Assembly (NCBI RefSeq): GCF_023715145.1
Contig: NZ_JAMBNP010000004.1
Location: 496,001-560,000 of the forward strand
Direction: 5' to 3'
Length of the DNA: 64,000 bases
Origin: Paenibacillus glycanilyticus
GTDB taxonomy: Bacteria; Bacillota; Bacilli; Paenibacillales; Paenibacillaceae
Shown: positions 8,215-16,715 of the stretch, one piece after another
Numbering within the stretch: position 1 is the first letter of the stretch
Layout of the letters: every line of letters starts with the position of its first letter
Program-made: the position numbers and the translations under genes
The notes under the pieces: model-generated
The model's input: the letters and a program-made list of their open reading frames with translations, nothing else
Told to the model about the DNA's origin: nothing
The model's database searches: none

Positions 8215-9786
8215 CTATAAGTGCTGCTCGGTTACACCGGATTCCGGATCGAAAGTCAGCATCTTTGTCCCAATCTTATCGATAAAGAACCGATCGTGAC
8301 TGACCGTAATAACCGCACCCGGGAAATGAATTAAAGCCTGCTCCATGACCTGGATGCTCGTTAAATCCAAATGATTCGTTGGTTCGTCCAAGATGATAAC
8401 GGCCGCGCCGGATAGAAGGCATTTGGCCAGCGCAACCCGTGCTTTCTGCCCGCCCGAGAGGTTGCCGATCATCTTGCTTAAATCCATCTCCGAGAATTGC
8501 AGCATGGATAGGAACTTATTCACCTTTTTCCGCGGCGCGTCAAGTCCCAGTCCATACGTGTTCACCGCGTGGCTGACCGAATCCTTCGGATCAAGCTCCT
8601 CCCACATCCGGTTGAAATAGGCGTAGCTGACTCCTCTCTCCCAGACGACTTCGCCCGCCTCCGGCTTCTCCTGCCCCGTCAGCGCTTTAATGAGCGTGGA
8701 TTTCCCGCTCCCGTTAGGGCCTGCAATGACCAAGCGGTCTTCCTTCTGAATATCGAAGCTGATATCCCGGAAGATCTGCCGGCCATCATAGGTCTGGCTG
8801 ATTTGCTTCACTTCGCATAGCTTGTCCGGGAAGCGCAGCTTCTCGTAAATATCGGTAATGAGAACTTCAACGGGATGCGGCTCGATCCGCTTCTTGTTAT
8901 CCGCCAGCTTGCGGGAAAGCCGGTCCTTCGAGGATTTCTTGCTGCCGCGGCTGTCAATCGCTTCGGCCTCCATCAGGAGAAGCTCCTCTTCCCATTCGAA
9001 CTGGCGGTCCAGCTCCTTCTTGCGCATTTTCTTCTTGCGGACATAATCGGTATAATTGCCGTCGTATTCCTGGAAATGATAATTTTCAATCTCGATCGTG
9101 CGCGTTACGACCTTGTCGATAAACTGCCGATCATGCGATACCAGTATCATGGCGCCCTTGAACCGGAACAGCCATTGCTCCAGCCATGCGATCCCTTCTA
9201 TATCCAGATAGTTCGTAGGCTCGTCGAGCAGAACGACATCCGGCATTTGAATCAGCATTTTGGCCAAGGCAGCGCGGTTTCTCCAGCCTCCGGACAACTC
9301 GTCAACCGGCTGATGACGCGAATTATCGTTGAATCCCAGCTTTGTAAGCACAGTGTTAATCTCAACGGATACGTTCCAGCCGTCCAGATGCTCCATTTGC
9401 TCAAACAGCTCCGCCTGCCTCGACAGAAGCTTGTCCATTTCGCTGTCATCCGTAACCGTGCTCAGCTTCTCTCCGACCTCTTGAAGCTCTCGCTCAATAA
9501 GCGCGACCTCCGCAAAGCACATCTCCAGCTCTTGCTGAACGGATAAGCTGCCGCTAAGCTCCGAGAACTGCGAGAAGTACCCGATCTTCACTTGCGGATC
9601 GATTTCAACCTTCCCGGACGTCGGCTCGTCTTTTCCCATAATCAGCTTAAATACCGTCGACTTGCCGGCACCGTTCCGTCCAATCAGTCCAACACGCTCT
9701 CCTTGACTCAGGCGAAAATAAATATCGCGAAAGATCATGGCGTCTTCATATTTCTTCGTTACGTTCTCCAGCCTAATTACGCTCAT
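8215..9786 (-). CDS. ABC-F family ATPase (tandem ATP-binding domains)
   Basis: 523-residue soluble protein with two ABC domains and no membrane segments. Domain 1 has GRNGAGKST, ELSGGWRNR and LLDEPTNYLD; domain 2 has GPNGSGKST, NLSGGQKAR and ILDEPTNHLD. They are joined by a charged linker (KKKMRKKELDRQFEWEEELL, about residues 245-300). ABC-F proteins act on the ribosome, as translation factors or as antibiotic target protectors. The linker is not obviously the extended type of resistance members, so a housekeeping Uup/EttA-like role is as likely. Start at 9786 (MSVIRLENVT) because GGAAGG is nine bases upstream, unlike the ATG at 9795. Confidence 0.9.
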   Translation of the reverse strand: MSVIRLENVTKKYEDAMIFRDIYFRLSQGERVGLIGRNGAGKSTVFKLIMGKDEPTSGKVEIDPQVKIGYFSQFSELSGSLSVQQELEMCFAEVALIERELQEVGEKLSTVTDDSEMDKLLSRQAELFEQMEHLDGWNVSVEINTVLTKLGFNDNSRHQPVDELSGGWRNRAALAKMLIQMPDVVLLDEPTNYLDIEGIAWLEQWLFRFKGAMILVSHDRQFIDKVVTRTIEIENYHFQEYDGNYTDYVRKKKMRKKELDRQFEWEEELLLMEAEAIDSRGSKKSSKDRLSRKLADNKKRIEPHPVEVLITDIYEKLRFPDKLCEVKQISQTYDGRQIFRDISFDIQKEDRLVIAGPNGSGKSTLIKALTGQEKPEAGEVVWERGVSYAYFNRMWEELDPKDSVSHAVNTYGLGLDAPRKKVNKFLSMLQFSEMDLSKMIGNLSGGQKARVALAKCLLSGAAVIILDEPTNHLDLTSIQVMEQALIHFPGAVITVSHDRFFIDKIGTKMLTFDPESGVTEQHL

Positions 9787-9901
9787 CTCTATCATCCTTC
9801 CGTTCGTCTAACGATTATAACACTATCGGGCTCATTTCCGGGTATAATGAACAAGTATATGTAGAATGTACGGTGTAGATCAAATGCAGAAGAGGTTGAA
9901 G

Positions 9902-11335
9902 ATGACAGCATTCAAAGATTTAAGCAAAGAAATTACGACGGCACTAAATAGCTTGGGCTTTGACACCCCGACAGAAGTGCAGTCGAAGGTCATTCCCATC
10001 GCGCTCGCGAAAAAAGATTTGGTCGTCAAATCGCAAACCGGCAGCGGCAAAACGGCCGCATACGGCATTCCGCTCTGCGAGCTCGTGGAATGGAACGAGA
10101 ATAAGCCCCAGGCATTAATCTTAACGCCAACCCGCGAACTGGCGGTTCAGGTTACGGAAGACATTGCGAATATCGGCCGGTTTAAGCGAATTAAAGCAGC
10201 CGCACTTTACGGCAAATCCCCGTTTCATATTCAAAAAGCGGAGCTGAAGCAAAGAACGCATGTGGTGGTTGGGACGCCGGGACGGGTATTCGACCATATC
10301 GAGCGCGGTACGCTTGCGCTGGATAAGCTTGCCTATCTCGTCATTGATGAAGCCGACGAAATGCTGAATATGGGGTTTATCGAACAAGTACAAGCGATCA
10401 TACAAGCCCTGCCGAAGGACCGGGTAACGATGTTATTTTCCGCTACCTTCCCTGAGGATGTTGCCCAGCTGTCGCGCCGGTACATGGACAACCCTGCCCG
10501 AATCGAGATCCAGGCAAGCGGGTTAACGACGGCCACCATCGAACATTCCCTTATCGAAGTGAAGGAAGCAGACAAGCTAGCTTTGCTTCAGGATGTGCTC
10601 GTTGTGGAAAATCCGGACAGCTGCATCATTTTTTGCCGGACCCAGGAGAATGTCGATAAGCTGTTCCGCGCAATGGCCGAGCAGGACTATCCATGCGACC
10701 GCATCCACGGCGGTTTGGAGCAGGAAGAGCGCTTTGAGGTCATGAATGCGTTCAGGAGAGGTCAATTCCGTTACCTGATTGCGACGGACGTGGCGGCGCG
10801 AGGTATCGACATTACGAATATCACCCATGTCATCAACTACGATATCCCGCTGGAGAAGGAGAGCTATGTGCATCGTACCGGACGCACGGGCCGTGCCGGC
10901 AAGAACGGAACGGCGATTACCTTCCTCGCGCCCAATGACGGCAGACGGCTGGCAGAGATTGAAGACTACATTGGATTCGCCATTCCGAGAGTGAAGGCTC
11001 CGTCTGAAGAAGCCGTCGACCTTCGCCGGGAGGATTTCGAACGCAAAATCAACGTCGGAGCGGAGCTAAAAAAAGACCGCCGCGAGCAGCTGAACAAGCA
11101 AATTATGAAGCTGAACTTCAATGGCGGGAAGAAAAAGAAATTTAGAGCCGTGGACTTCGTGGGGACTATCGCCAAGCTTGAAGGCGTAACGGCCGACGAC
11201 ATTGGCATTATTACCATTCTCGACCATGTGACCGACGTTGAGATTCTGAACGGCAAAGGGTCGCTTGTGCTAGAGCTGATGAAGAATACGACGGTAAAAG
11301 GCAAGCAGTTAAAGGTTCGCCGAGCGAACAAATAG
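9902..11335 (+). CDS. dbpA: DEAD-box RNA helicase DbpA/YxiN
   Basis: ATP-dependent RNA helicase, 477 residues. Motifs in order: Q motif around FDTPTEVQ, Walker A SQTGSGKT (residues 44-51), [30 protein letters not shown] and [10 protein letters not shown]. The C-terminal 75 residues ([20 protein letters not shown] onward) match the DbpA RRM-like domain that binds hairpin 92 of 23S rRNA, which places the enzyme in 50S subunit assembly. Start at 9902 is chosen from AGAGGT seven bases upstream; two earlier in-frame ATGs lack this. A TATAAT at 9843-9848 may be its -10. It has its own terminator. Confidence 0.93.
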   Translation: MTAFKDLSKEITTALNSLGFDTPTEVQSKVIPIALAKKDLVVKSQTGSGKTAAYGIPLCELVEWNENKPQALILTPTRELAVQVTEDIANIGRFKRIKAAALYGKSPFHIQKAELKQRTHVVVGTPGRVFDHIERGTLALDKLAYLVIDEADEMLNMGFIEQVQAIIQALPKDRVTMLFSATFPEDVAQLSRRYMDNPARIEIQASGLTTATIEHSLIEVKEADKLALLQDVLVVENPDSCIIFCRTQENVDKLFRAMAEQDYPCDRIHGGLEQEERFEVMNAFRRGQFRYLIATDVAARGIDITNITHVINYDIPLEKESYVHRTGRTGRAGKNGTAITFLAPNDGRRLAEIEDYIGFAIPRVKAPSEEAVDLRREDFERKINVGAELKKDRREQLNKQIMKLNFNGGKKKKFRAVDFVGTIAKLEGVTADDIGIITILDHVTDVEILNGKGSLVLELMKNTTVKGKQLKVRRANK

Positions 11336-11344
11336 AGGACAACA

Positions 11345-11388
11345 AAACAGCCGCTTGGCTCTATTCCCATAGAGCCAAGCGGCTGTTT
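11345..11388. terminator. Strong bidirectional terminator
   Basis: A 20-bp perfect stem (11345-11364 with 11369-11388) and a TCCC loop between the convergent dbpA and gpsB genes. T-rich flanks occur on both strands. Confidence 0.9.
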
Positions 11389-11400
11389 GCTTCCTGCCAA

Positions 11401-11706
11401 CTAGAATACGCGAGGACGGAGCGTCTCTCTCTTTTCCCCGAATACGCGCTGTTCCAGATCTTCCAGTCGGCGCTTGATCATAAAGTAATCAAAGGCTTCC
11501 TTGTCCTTCATCAGTTCTTTATGTATGTTCGCCAGATCCGCTTCGAACTTCACGATCAGCTCCTGCATGCGGCTGTAGTCCTTGATGATCTCATCGAGAA
11601 ACTCGTCCACTTGCTCCTGGTTGTAGCCTCTCATTTTCTTTTCGAATTGCTTAGCATGTATTGTTTGCGCCGTTAATTGGATTCCGTATTGACTCAACTC
11701 GCTCAT
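11401..11706 (-). CDS. gpsB: Cell division protein GpsB (DivIVA family)
   Basis: 101-residue coiled-coil protein. The N-terminal membrane-targeting lattice domain includes LTAQTIHAKQFEKKMRGYNQ and VDEFLDEIIKDY, very close to Bacillus GpsB, followed by heptad coiled coil (MQELIVKFEADLANIHKEL) and a short C-terminal segment. GpsB shuttles penicillin-binding proteins between septum and side wall. The start is MSELSQYGI at 11706, preceded by AGAGGAG. In Bacillus gpsB neighbours other genes, so the location between dbpA and rhaM is lineage-specific. Confidence 0.9.
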   Translation of the reverse strand: MSELSQYGIQLTAQTIHAKQFEKKMRGYNQEQVDEFLDEIIKDYSRMQELIVKFEADLANIHKELMKDKEAFDYFMIKRRLEDLEQRVFGEKRETLRPRVF

Positions 11707-11804
11707 CGTATAAATGCTCCTCTCAGACTTCAATAAATCGAATGACACCTAATCTATATAATACGACGAATTTCGACTTTCTGCAAAGCAATGGCTTCCA
11801 GCAA

Positions 11805-11840
11805 CAAAAAAGAACCGCTTAACGCCCATGAGCGCCAAGC
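11805..11840 (-). terminator. Terminator after rhaM
   Basis: A 9-bp stem with two G-U pairs (GCTTGGCGC/GCGTTAAGC on the minus strand, 11817-11840) followed by GG and TTCTTTTTT. It ends the rhamnose mutarotase unit. Confidence 0.7.
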
Positions 11841-11864
11841 AGTCCCGGATAAGTTCATTTAGGA

Positions 11865-12197
11865 TTATTTCAGATAAAATACTTCTCTCATCGGCCGGAT
11901 CGGTTCCGCTTCCCGGAAGTCGAAGGAGCCCTCCACCATTTGCGAGGTAATCGCGTTCCAACGGTTGCATGGCTCGCTCTCGGCGATAATGCCGAACGCC
12001 TTCTCTACATCGTCGCATTCGAAGCAGTAGAAAAATTGGTTGCCATTCTGAAAGATCGAATAATTCCGGAAGCCCGCCCTCGTATGCTCTGCCATAATCT
12101 CCGGCCAAGGCGCCAGATGCATCGCTACATATTCCTCAAGCATTTCCTCTTTGATTTTCCAGGTCCATGCGAATTTATTGCTGTTCTCCAAGTGCAT
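11865..12197 (-). CDS. rhaM: L-rhamnose mutarotase
   Basis: About 110 residues of the RhaM/YiiL family, which interconverts the alpha and beta anomers of L-rhamnose. Family features seen are FAWTWKIKEEMLEEYVAMHL, the conserved His in that helix, FRNYSIFQNGNQFFYCFECD, the NRWNAIT motif, and the C-terminal REVFYL. The start is uncertain: AAGGAGAGG lies three bases before the ATG at 12197 and nine before an in-frame TTG at 12191. The ATG at 12209 has no site. No other rhamnose genes are adjacent, so it stands alone with its own terminator. Confidence 0.88.
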   Translation of the reverse strand: MHLENSNKFAWTWKIKEEMLEEYVAMHLAPWPEIMAEHTRAGFRNYSIFQNGNQFFYCFECDDVEKAFGIIAESEPCNRWNAITSQMVEGSFDFREAEPIRPMREVFYLK

Positions 12198-12387
12198 CCT
12201 CTCCTTCATGCGTTCTTATTGCCCATTTGTGAAGACGTTTACATTTGTACGGACAAGGTTCAATATATGTCATCCATGTCATGGTGTAAAGAGAAGATTT
12301 TTCTCCCGATATTCCTTGCGATCTGCGGGCATTCTAAACTCGCCACAGGATGTAGGCGCCATTCTATCGCAGGGAGGAATTCCGATT

Positions 12388-12534
12388 ATGTCGCATAATA
12401 AACGACGGTCTTTCCAAGGTAAAATGCATGCACTGCAGTTCAACTCTTTAGAAGCTGAAAATAATGTGGCGGGCTCAACGGACCGGAACCGCAACCAGAA
12501 AGGCCATGTTCCAAACAGCCCTTCGACAGGCTAG
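12388..12534 (+). CDS. Small basic protein, 48 residues
   Basis: Not recognised. ATG at 12388 follows AGGGAGGAA at good spacing. The product begins MSHNKRRSFQGKMHALQFNS and ends in HVPNSPSTG. It is basic, Asn- and Ser-rich, with no membrane segment. A 12-bp-stem terminator begins 17 bp after the stop. The frame stays open upstream to 12151, but that part is antisense to rhaM and has no ribosome binding site. It resembles the 45-residue gene at 2843 in size and composition only. Confidence 0.55.
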   Translation: MSHNKRRSFQGKMHALQFNSLEAENNVAGSTDRNRNQKGHVPNSPSTG

Positions 12535-12551
12535 ACTCCGCTTGAAGCCAA

Positions 12552-12585
12552 ATTGGCCGGAACTCCAGGGTTCCGGCCAATCCAT
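12552..12585. terminator. Bidirectional terminator
   Basis: A 12-bp perfect stem ATTGGCCGGAAC/GTTCCGGCCAAT (12552-12563 with 12570-12581) with a 6-base loop, between the 48-residue gene and the convergent TolB-like gene. Confidence 0.8.
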
Positions 12586-13833
12586 TTATTCCAGATAATC
12601 AAGCATCTCGCTCCAATTGCTCCTGCCGTAGTAATCCTCTGCAGCAGTCAGCTTGGGAATCCAAGTTATTGAACTTCGGGCGCCTGCCTTCAGCAGCTTA
12701 ACCTCCGCAGATCCTTGTCCCGCCTGAATATAAGCCAGCAGCCCGTTCTTCATGATTGTTGGAGCATAGTCTCCGTAACCGTCAATGGCCCTGGTCAAGT
12801 TTTTATGCCGTCCGGTACGAAGATCCACTCTTGTCAATACAGGCAGCGTTCTCTCCTCTTCGTCGCTTGACCATGCCGCTTCTTTTCTCCGGGATACAAT
12901 TAGCGCGTCTTCGCGATCCCAGGCAAAATCATTATCCGCATAACCGGCTGGGGTGACAACATGCTTGGTTAAGGCAGCAATATCCTCCAGGATAGTGAGC
13001 TTCTTGTTTAAAGACGCATCTCTGCCCGTCCCATCGACGAAAGCAAGCTTATTGCTTGCCGGAGCCCACTGAAACCAATCCGTATAGCCTAACATCTCTC
13101 CCGCTTTAACAAAGCTCCTGCCATCCGAGGACAGCAGAATTAGCGCATTGGCATCGGAGGACAAAGATGCCGTCGGTTTCGCGATAAAAGCAATCCAGCT
13201 GCCGTCAGGCGACCATTTGAACGGGCTTGTCTGAATGGCGAAGAAATCATCCGATTGGCCAGGCAGGCGGTAGAACAGCTGCTTGGTCCAGGCTGCTGAT
13301 GGACCGCCTGGCTTTAGGACATAGAGTTCAATGGGGTCCCACCCGCCTTCGGGCCGCAGTTCGGGCGCCGTAGATACAAGCAGCCCGCTGCCATCCGGCA
13401 GCCAGGAGAACTCTCCGGCATTATCCATGATCTGCTCCTGCGAATGATCATTTGGCCGGTCCGCCGACATGACGCTGAGCATTCTTCCGGACAGAATCGC
13501 CAGACGATGGCCGCCCGGAGCCCATTTCACATTGGAGCCCTCTCCGAGCTTGCGCATACCGCCGGTTGCCGCTTCGTACGTCCAAACCTCAGGGCGGTTC
13601 TCTCCTCGCAGGAAAGTCATCCATTTCCCGTCATCCGACCATTGCGGACTCCGGATGTACTCTTGTTTCGTCAGCGGCTTTTGAACCTCTTTCACAGCCA
13701 GCCACAGATTATTGTTTCGGATAAATCCCGCCTGCAGCGCATCCAGCTCCCCTTCTGCCGCTGCTCCGGTTGCCATAACCATCTGTACGCCGACAGCTGC
13801 AGCGATAATCAATCCCGCGAGCCGTTTCCTCAT
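12586..13833 (-). CDS. Secreted TolB-like beta-propeller protein
   Basis: 415-residue exported protein with an N-terminal signal peptide (MRKRLAGLIIAAAVGVQMVM, cleavage probably near ATGAAAEG). The rest carries PD40-type propeller repeats: SPQWSDDGKWMTFLRG, WAPGGHRLAIL, SWLPDGSGLLVST, FKWSPDGSWIAFI and FQWAPASNKLAFVDG. In Gram-positive bacteria such proteins are of unknown function and often act as binding scaffolds at the cell surface. Its ATG overlaps the stop of the VanW gene by ATGA (13830-13833), so the two are translationally coupled and probably work in the same envelope process. Confidence 0.8.
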   Translation of the reverse strand: MRKRLAGLIIAAAVGVQMVMATGAAAEGELDALQAGFIRNNNLWLAVKEVQKPLTKQEYIRSPQWSDDGKWMTFLRGENRPEVWTYEAATGGMRKLGEGSNVKWAPGGHRLAILSGRMLSVMSADRPNDHSQEQIMDNAGEFSWLPDGSGLLVSTAPELRPEGGWDPIELYVLKPGGPSAAWTKQLFYRLPGQSDDFFAIQTSPFKWSPDGSWIAFIAKPTASLSSDANALILLSSDGRSFVKAGEMLGYTDWFQWAPASNKLAFVDGTGRDASLNKKLTILEDIAALTKHVVTPAGYADNDFAWDREDALIVSRRKEAAWSSDEEERTLPVLTRVDLRTGRHKNLTRAIDGYGDYAPTIMKNGLLAYIQAGQGSAEVKLLKAGARSSITWIPKLTAAEDYYGRSNWSEMLDYLE

Positions 13834-14810
13834 GGTTGCACCTCCTTGTGGCTGTCTTGCAATTGCCTCGATTTTAACGCGATTTCCTCCGGCATTTTCT
13901 TGGACATGCTAGGTACATCGCGGTGTTTGTATTCGATAAGCTCGGAAGAATAGACGGATACGAAGACGCGTCCGCTGCCGGCAAAAGCCCGAATCAGAAT
14001 CGGCTGATTATACTGATTCTGAAATACGAAATCCGGCCCGTCCCAGCTGACCGTGGCATCGCGTCCCGGCATCACGTACGGAACATGGCGGCTGTGCGAA
14101 TACCGCTGAACGATCTTTAGTCCTGCGCTGTCAATCGCATTGTACAACGTCGAGGAGACTTGGCAGATGCCGCCTCCAACTCCTTCCGACAGCTCTCCCC
14201 GGACGATAACCGGAGCACTCAAATACCCCTTCTCCATGGTTCGCTGTCCAACCGTCCGGTTAAAGGAGAAGGTCTCTCCGGGAAATACGACGGCATTGGA
14301 TATCGCTTTGGCAGCCAGAGAGATGTTATGCGAGCGGTTCTTATTGTTGCTGTTGTAATAAGTGACATAATGGCCAATCGCTTTCTCCTTAATGCTGGCC
14401 AGCAGTTCGCTGTCCACCTTCGCATGCACTGGCGTGAGAGGAACATCGATCGCGGATGGCTCATTATTGAAGAAATAACCGTAGAACTGCGCAGCAAATC
14501 GATCGCGGTCAAGCTGATACCCCGGCTTCTCAGCCACAATATGGCCCCGGTCACCGATATAGGCATTCACGGGAGGATTGTTGATATGCTTTTCCAGCTT
14601 GGACTGCAGCTTGTTAAATTTCCCTATATCCAGAAACGAGGTCCCCGGAAGACCGTATTCCTGCCGTTTAATGCGGGCAAGCGGTTGTCCGCGGTGCTCA
14701 ATGGTTAATTCCTCTGAACCTGCAGGCGTCTGCTCAGGCTGCGATGGCGGTTGTACTGGCTGCTGCAATAAGATAGCAAGGCCAGCTATCCAGATTCCGT
14801 TTAATCCCAT
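13830..14810 (-). CDS. VanW family protein
   Basis: 326-residue envelope protein. A short hydrophobic N-terminus (IWIAGLAILLQQ) is followed by a Pro/Gln-rich spacer, then a putative peptidoglycan-binding-4-like region (residues about 60-150), and the VanW domain with FPGETFSFNRTVGQRT, GVGGGICQVSSTLYNA and HSRHVPYVMPGRDATV. VanW occurs in some vancomycin-resistance clusters but is widespread in Firmicutes without resistance, so no resistance role is implied. AGGAGAAGTGAGGA precedes the start. It is first in a two-gene operon with the TolB-like gene, and divergent from the secreted protein at 14920. Confidence 0.88.
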   Translation of the reverse strand: MGLNGIWIAGLAILLQQPVQPPSQPEQTPAGSEELTIEHRGQPLARIKRQEYGLPGTSFLDIGKFNKLQSKLEKHINNPPVNAYIGDRGHIVAEKPGYQLDRDRFAAQFYGYFFNNEPSAIDVPLTPVHAKVDSELLASIKEKAIGHYVTYYNSNNKNRSHNISLAAKAISNAVVFPGETFSFNRTVGQRTMEKGYLSAPVIVRGELSEGVGGGICQVSSTLYNAIDSAGLKIVQRYSHSRHVPYVMPGRDATVSWDGPDFVFQNQYNQPILIRAFAGSGRVFVSVYSSELIEYKHRDVPSMSKKMPEEIALKSRQLQDSHKEVQP

Positions 14811-14919
14811 TCCTCACTTCTCCTATCGTCACATAAGCGCCATTACACCCGAGAATAATAATGGACAAGGGATAGTATGGTTCGCAGACGCTTGAATTAT
14901 TTTGAAACAGGAGGAAATT

Positions 14920-16062
14920 ATGCTTTTTATGCGATTTACCCGTTGGATGGCTTGCGGAATCTTCATGGTATTGCTCGTCCTGGCATCGATGCCCGGGAAT
15001 GCCGTTTACGCGAAATCTAGTCATGGCGAGAGCCGATCGGCTGCCAGCCTGCTGTTGTCCGTAAGAACAAGTCCCTCCGCTCTCTTCGAGGACCATATCG
15101 TAATTAACGATTCCGATTTCGTGAACGCCGTTAATTCACCAAGTTGGCAGGCATCCGACGAGACACCGCGATTGACCGATCTGTATATTTCCCGGGAAGC
15201 ATCCACGTCCCTTCTTCTTCGCGTGGATTCCAGCGGCCGGTTATGGGACGACAATCGGAGGAAGCTGCTAATCCTTCCTGCAAAAGCAGAGGCTAAGCTG
15301 AATCAGGCGGCCGCTGCTTTGCGCGAGCGCCATTACGGCAAGCTGCTCGATTGGCAGGAGGCCGAGAAGCTGTTCTCCCGCAAGGCCATTTTTGTCATCA
15401 AGGATATGGAAACCGGCTTGTCCTTCCGGGTACAGCGAAGAGCAGGTCATGATCATGCCGATGTTCAGCCGGTAACCAAGGCAGATACGGAAATTATGAA
15501 GCAAATTTACAACAAGGGCTGGACCTGGGACCGGAAAGCCGTTATTGCGGAAAAGGACGGTAAGCAGATCGCGGCTTCCATGAACGGAATGCCGCATGGC
15601 GGAGACGGAATACCGGAGAACGGATTTTCGGGGCATTTTTGCGTGCATTTCCTTAACAGCTCCACCCATAAATCCGATGCACCGGATCTGCCGCATCAGC
15701 TTATGGTCCATAAAGCAGCCGGGATGCTGCGTCCTTATTTTGCCGACTCTTCGCCTTACCGGCTCGGGCAGAGCTTGATCGAAGCGCTCCATCATGAAGA
15801 TCCCGAGATGGTCCGGCTATTGACCGAAGGGCTGTCCAGTGAGCAGTCTGTGGCGTTATTGCAACAGAAACAGGATTGGCGCTCCATTCGCAAAAAGGAT
15901 GGCCGCGAGCTTCCCGGTCAGGAATCATTGTTGTCAGAGATTCAGCTGGAAGCGGAAATTCTGCATGCGACCCGGGGCAAAAGGCTGCTTCAATTCCACT
16001 CCCAGTTCGTTCGAACAAGTCCGGTCAGCCCTTGGGAGATGAAAGAATTAACAATCTCTTGA
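14920..16062 (+). CDS. Secreted protein of unknown function
   Basis: 380 residues with a signal peptide (MACGIFMVLLVLASMPGNAV, cleavage near YAKSS). No family is recognised with certainty. The most striking part, residues about 221-252, is dense in His, Gly, Cys and aromatic residues: NGMPHGGDGIPENGFSGHFC followed by VHFLNSSTH. That looks like a catalytic or metal-binding loop. Elsewhere there are LYISREASTSLLLRVDS and a C-terminal helical part. The start at 14920 follows GGAGGAAATT; a TTG at 14902 in the same frame lies upstream of this site. It is monocistronic, divergent from vanW, with a terminator after it. Confidence 0.7.
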   Translation: MLFMRFTRWMACGIFMVLLVLASMPGNAVYAKSSHGESRSAASLLLSVRTSPSALFEDHIVINDSDFVNAVNSPSWQASDETPRLTDLYISREASTSLLLRVDSSGRLWDDNRRKLLILPAKAEAKLNQAAAALRERHYGKLLDWQEAEKLFSRKAIFVIKDMETGLSFRVQRRAGHDHADVQPVTKADTEIMKQIYNKGWTWDRKAVIAEKDGKQIAASMNGMPHGGDGIPENGFSGHFCVHFLNSSTHKSDAPDLPHQLMVHKAAGMLRPYFADSSPYRLGQSLIEALHHEDPEMVRLLTEGLSSEQSVALLQQKQDWRSIRKKDGRELPGQESLLSEIQLEAEILHATRGKRLLQFHSQFVRTSPVSPWEMKELTIS

Positions 16063-16077
16063 TCAAATAAACAAATA

Positions 16078-16130
16078 AACAACGTCCGCTCCCTTCTTGG
16101 CCGAAGGTGACAGACGTTGTTTTTGTTTTT
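16078..16130. terminator. Terminator between convergent genes
   Basis: Outer stem AACAACGTC/GACGTTGTT (16078-16086 with 16113-16121), an inner CCTTC/GAAGG stem, then TTTTTGTTTTTG in the plus direction. Confidence 0.75.
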
Positions 16131-16135
16131 GTATC

Positions 16136-16630
16136 TTAGAAGGGGCCATTTACGGAAGCCCCGTGCATATTGGGATTAGCCATATTCGGGCTTACCATGT
16201 TTGGGCTAACTGCGTTTGGTTGAGCATTAGGCTGTGCTTGGGAAAGCGATTGAGTAGACGGCATATCCATGTACGTTTTGTGGCAATACATATTAGAAAT
16301 ACGCGGAATAACAACAGTCTCGCCATGCTTCAGCGATTTTGGATTCGCAATGTGCAGATTAGCTTCTTCCAGGAGCGAGCCCGGAATATTGTACGCATGA
16401 GCGATTTGCTCCATCGTATCCCCTGTCTGCACTTGATGATGAGCGTAGTAGTAGTTGCGGTCGTCTTCCCGGATGAATGGGAAGAAGAACGGCGAGAAGA
16501 AGAAAAACGGGTACAGGAAACGCCCAGGGAAGAAAGGATGCGGGAATGGCCGGAATGGTGGGCGGAAGCCTCCGCCAAAACCTCCGCCTCCAAAGCCGCC
16601 TCCAAAAGGAACAAAGCCACGATTATCCAT
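16136..16630 (-). CDS. LysM protein with Gly/Phe/Pro-rich N-terminus, probable spore-coat protein
   Basis: 164 residues. The first 55 are an extreme Gly-Phe-Pro region (FGGGFGGGGFGGGFRPPFRP, then FFFFSPFFFPF). A LysM domain follows (HHQVQTGDTMEQIAHAYNIP through GETVVIPRI), which binds peptidoglycan, and then a Gln/Asn/Pro-rich tail containing the repeat VSPNMVSPNMANPNM. LysM plus low-complexity sequence is typical of SafA-like spore coat or exosporium proteins, so a coat or cortex-attached role is likely. GGAGGTAAA precedes two adjacent ATGs (16633 and 16630); the second has the better spacing. Confidence 0.75.
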   Translation of the reverse strand: MDNRGFVPFGGGFGGGGFGGGFRPPFRPFPHPFFPGRFLYPFFFFSPFFFPFIREDDRNYYYAHHQVQTGDTMEQIAHAYNIPGSLLEEANLHIANPKSLKHGETVVIPRISNMYCHKTYMDMPSTQSLSQAQPNAQPNAVSPNMVSPNMANPNMHGASVNGPF

Positions 16631-16715
16631 CATTTTACCTCCGTTACATAGTCATTTGACTATATAACTTATTGAATCTTGGGCCAAAAGGTTCCTAGCT
16701 TCCGTTTTAAGTTAA

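Noticed and set aside
11749..12108. 119-codon minus-strand frame overlapping rhaM
   Set aside because: It overlaps rhaM in another frame and reads through the rhaM terminator, with no ribosome binding site.
13830..14810. Vancomycin-resistance locus
   Set aside because: VanW alone occurs widely; no vanH, vanA/B, vanX or vanRS genes are nearby.
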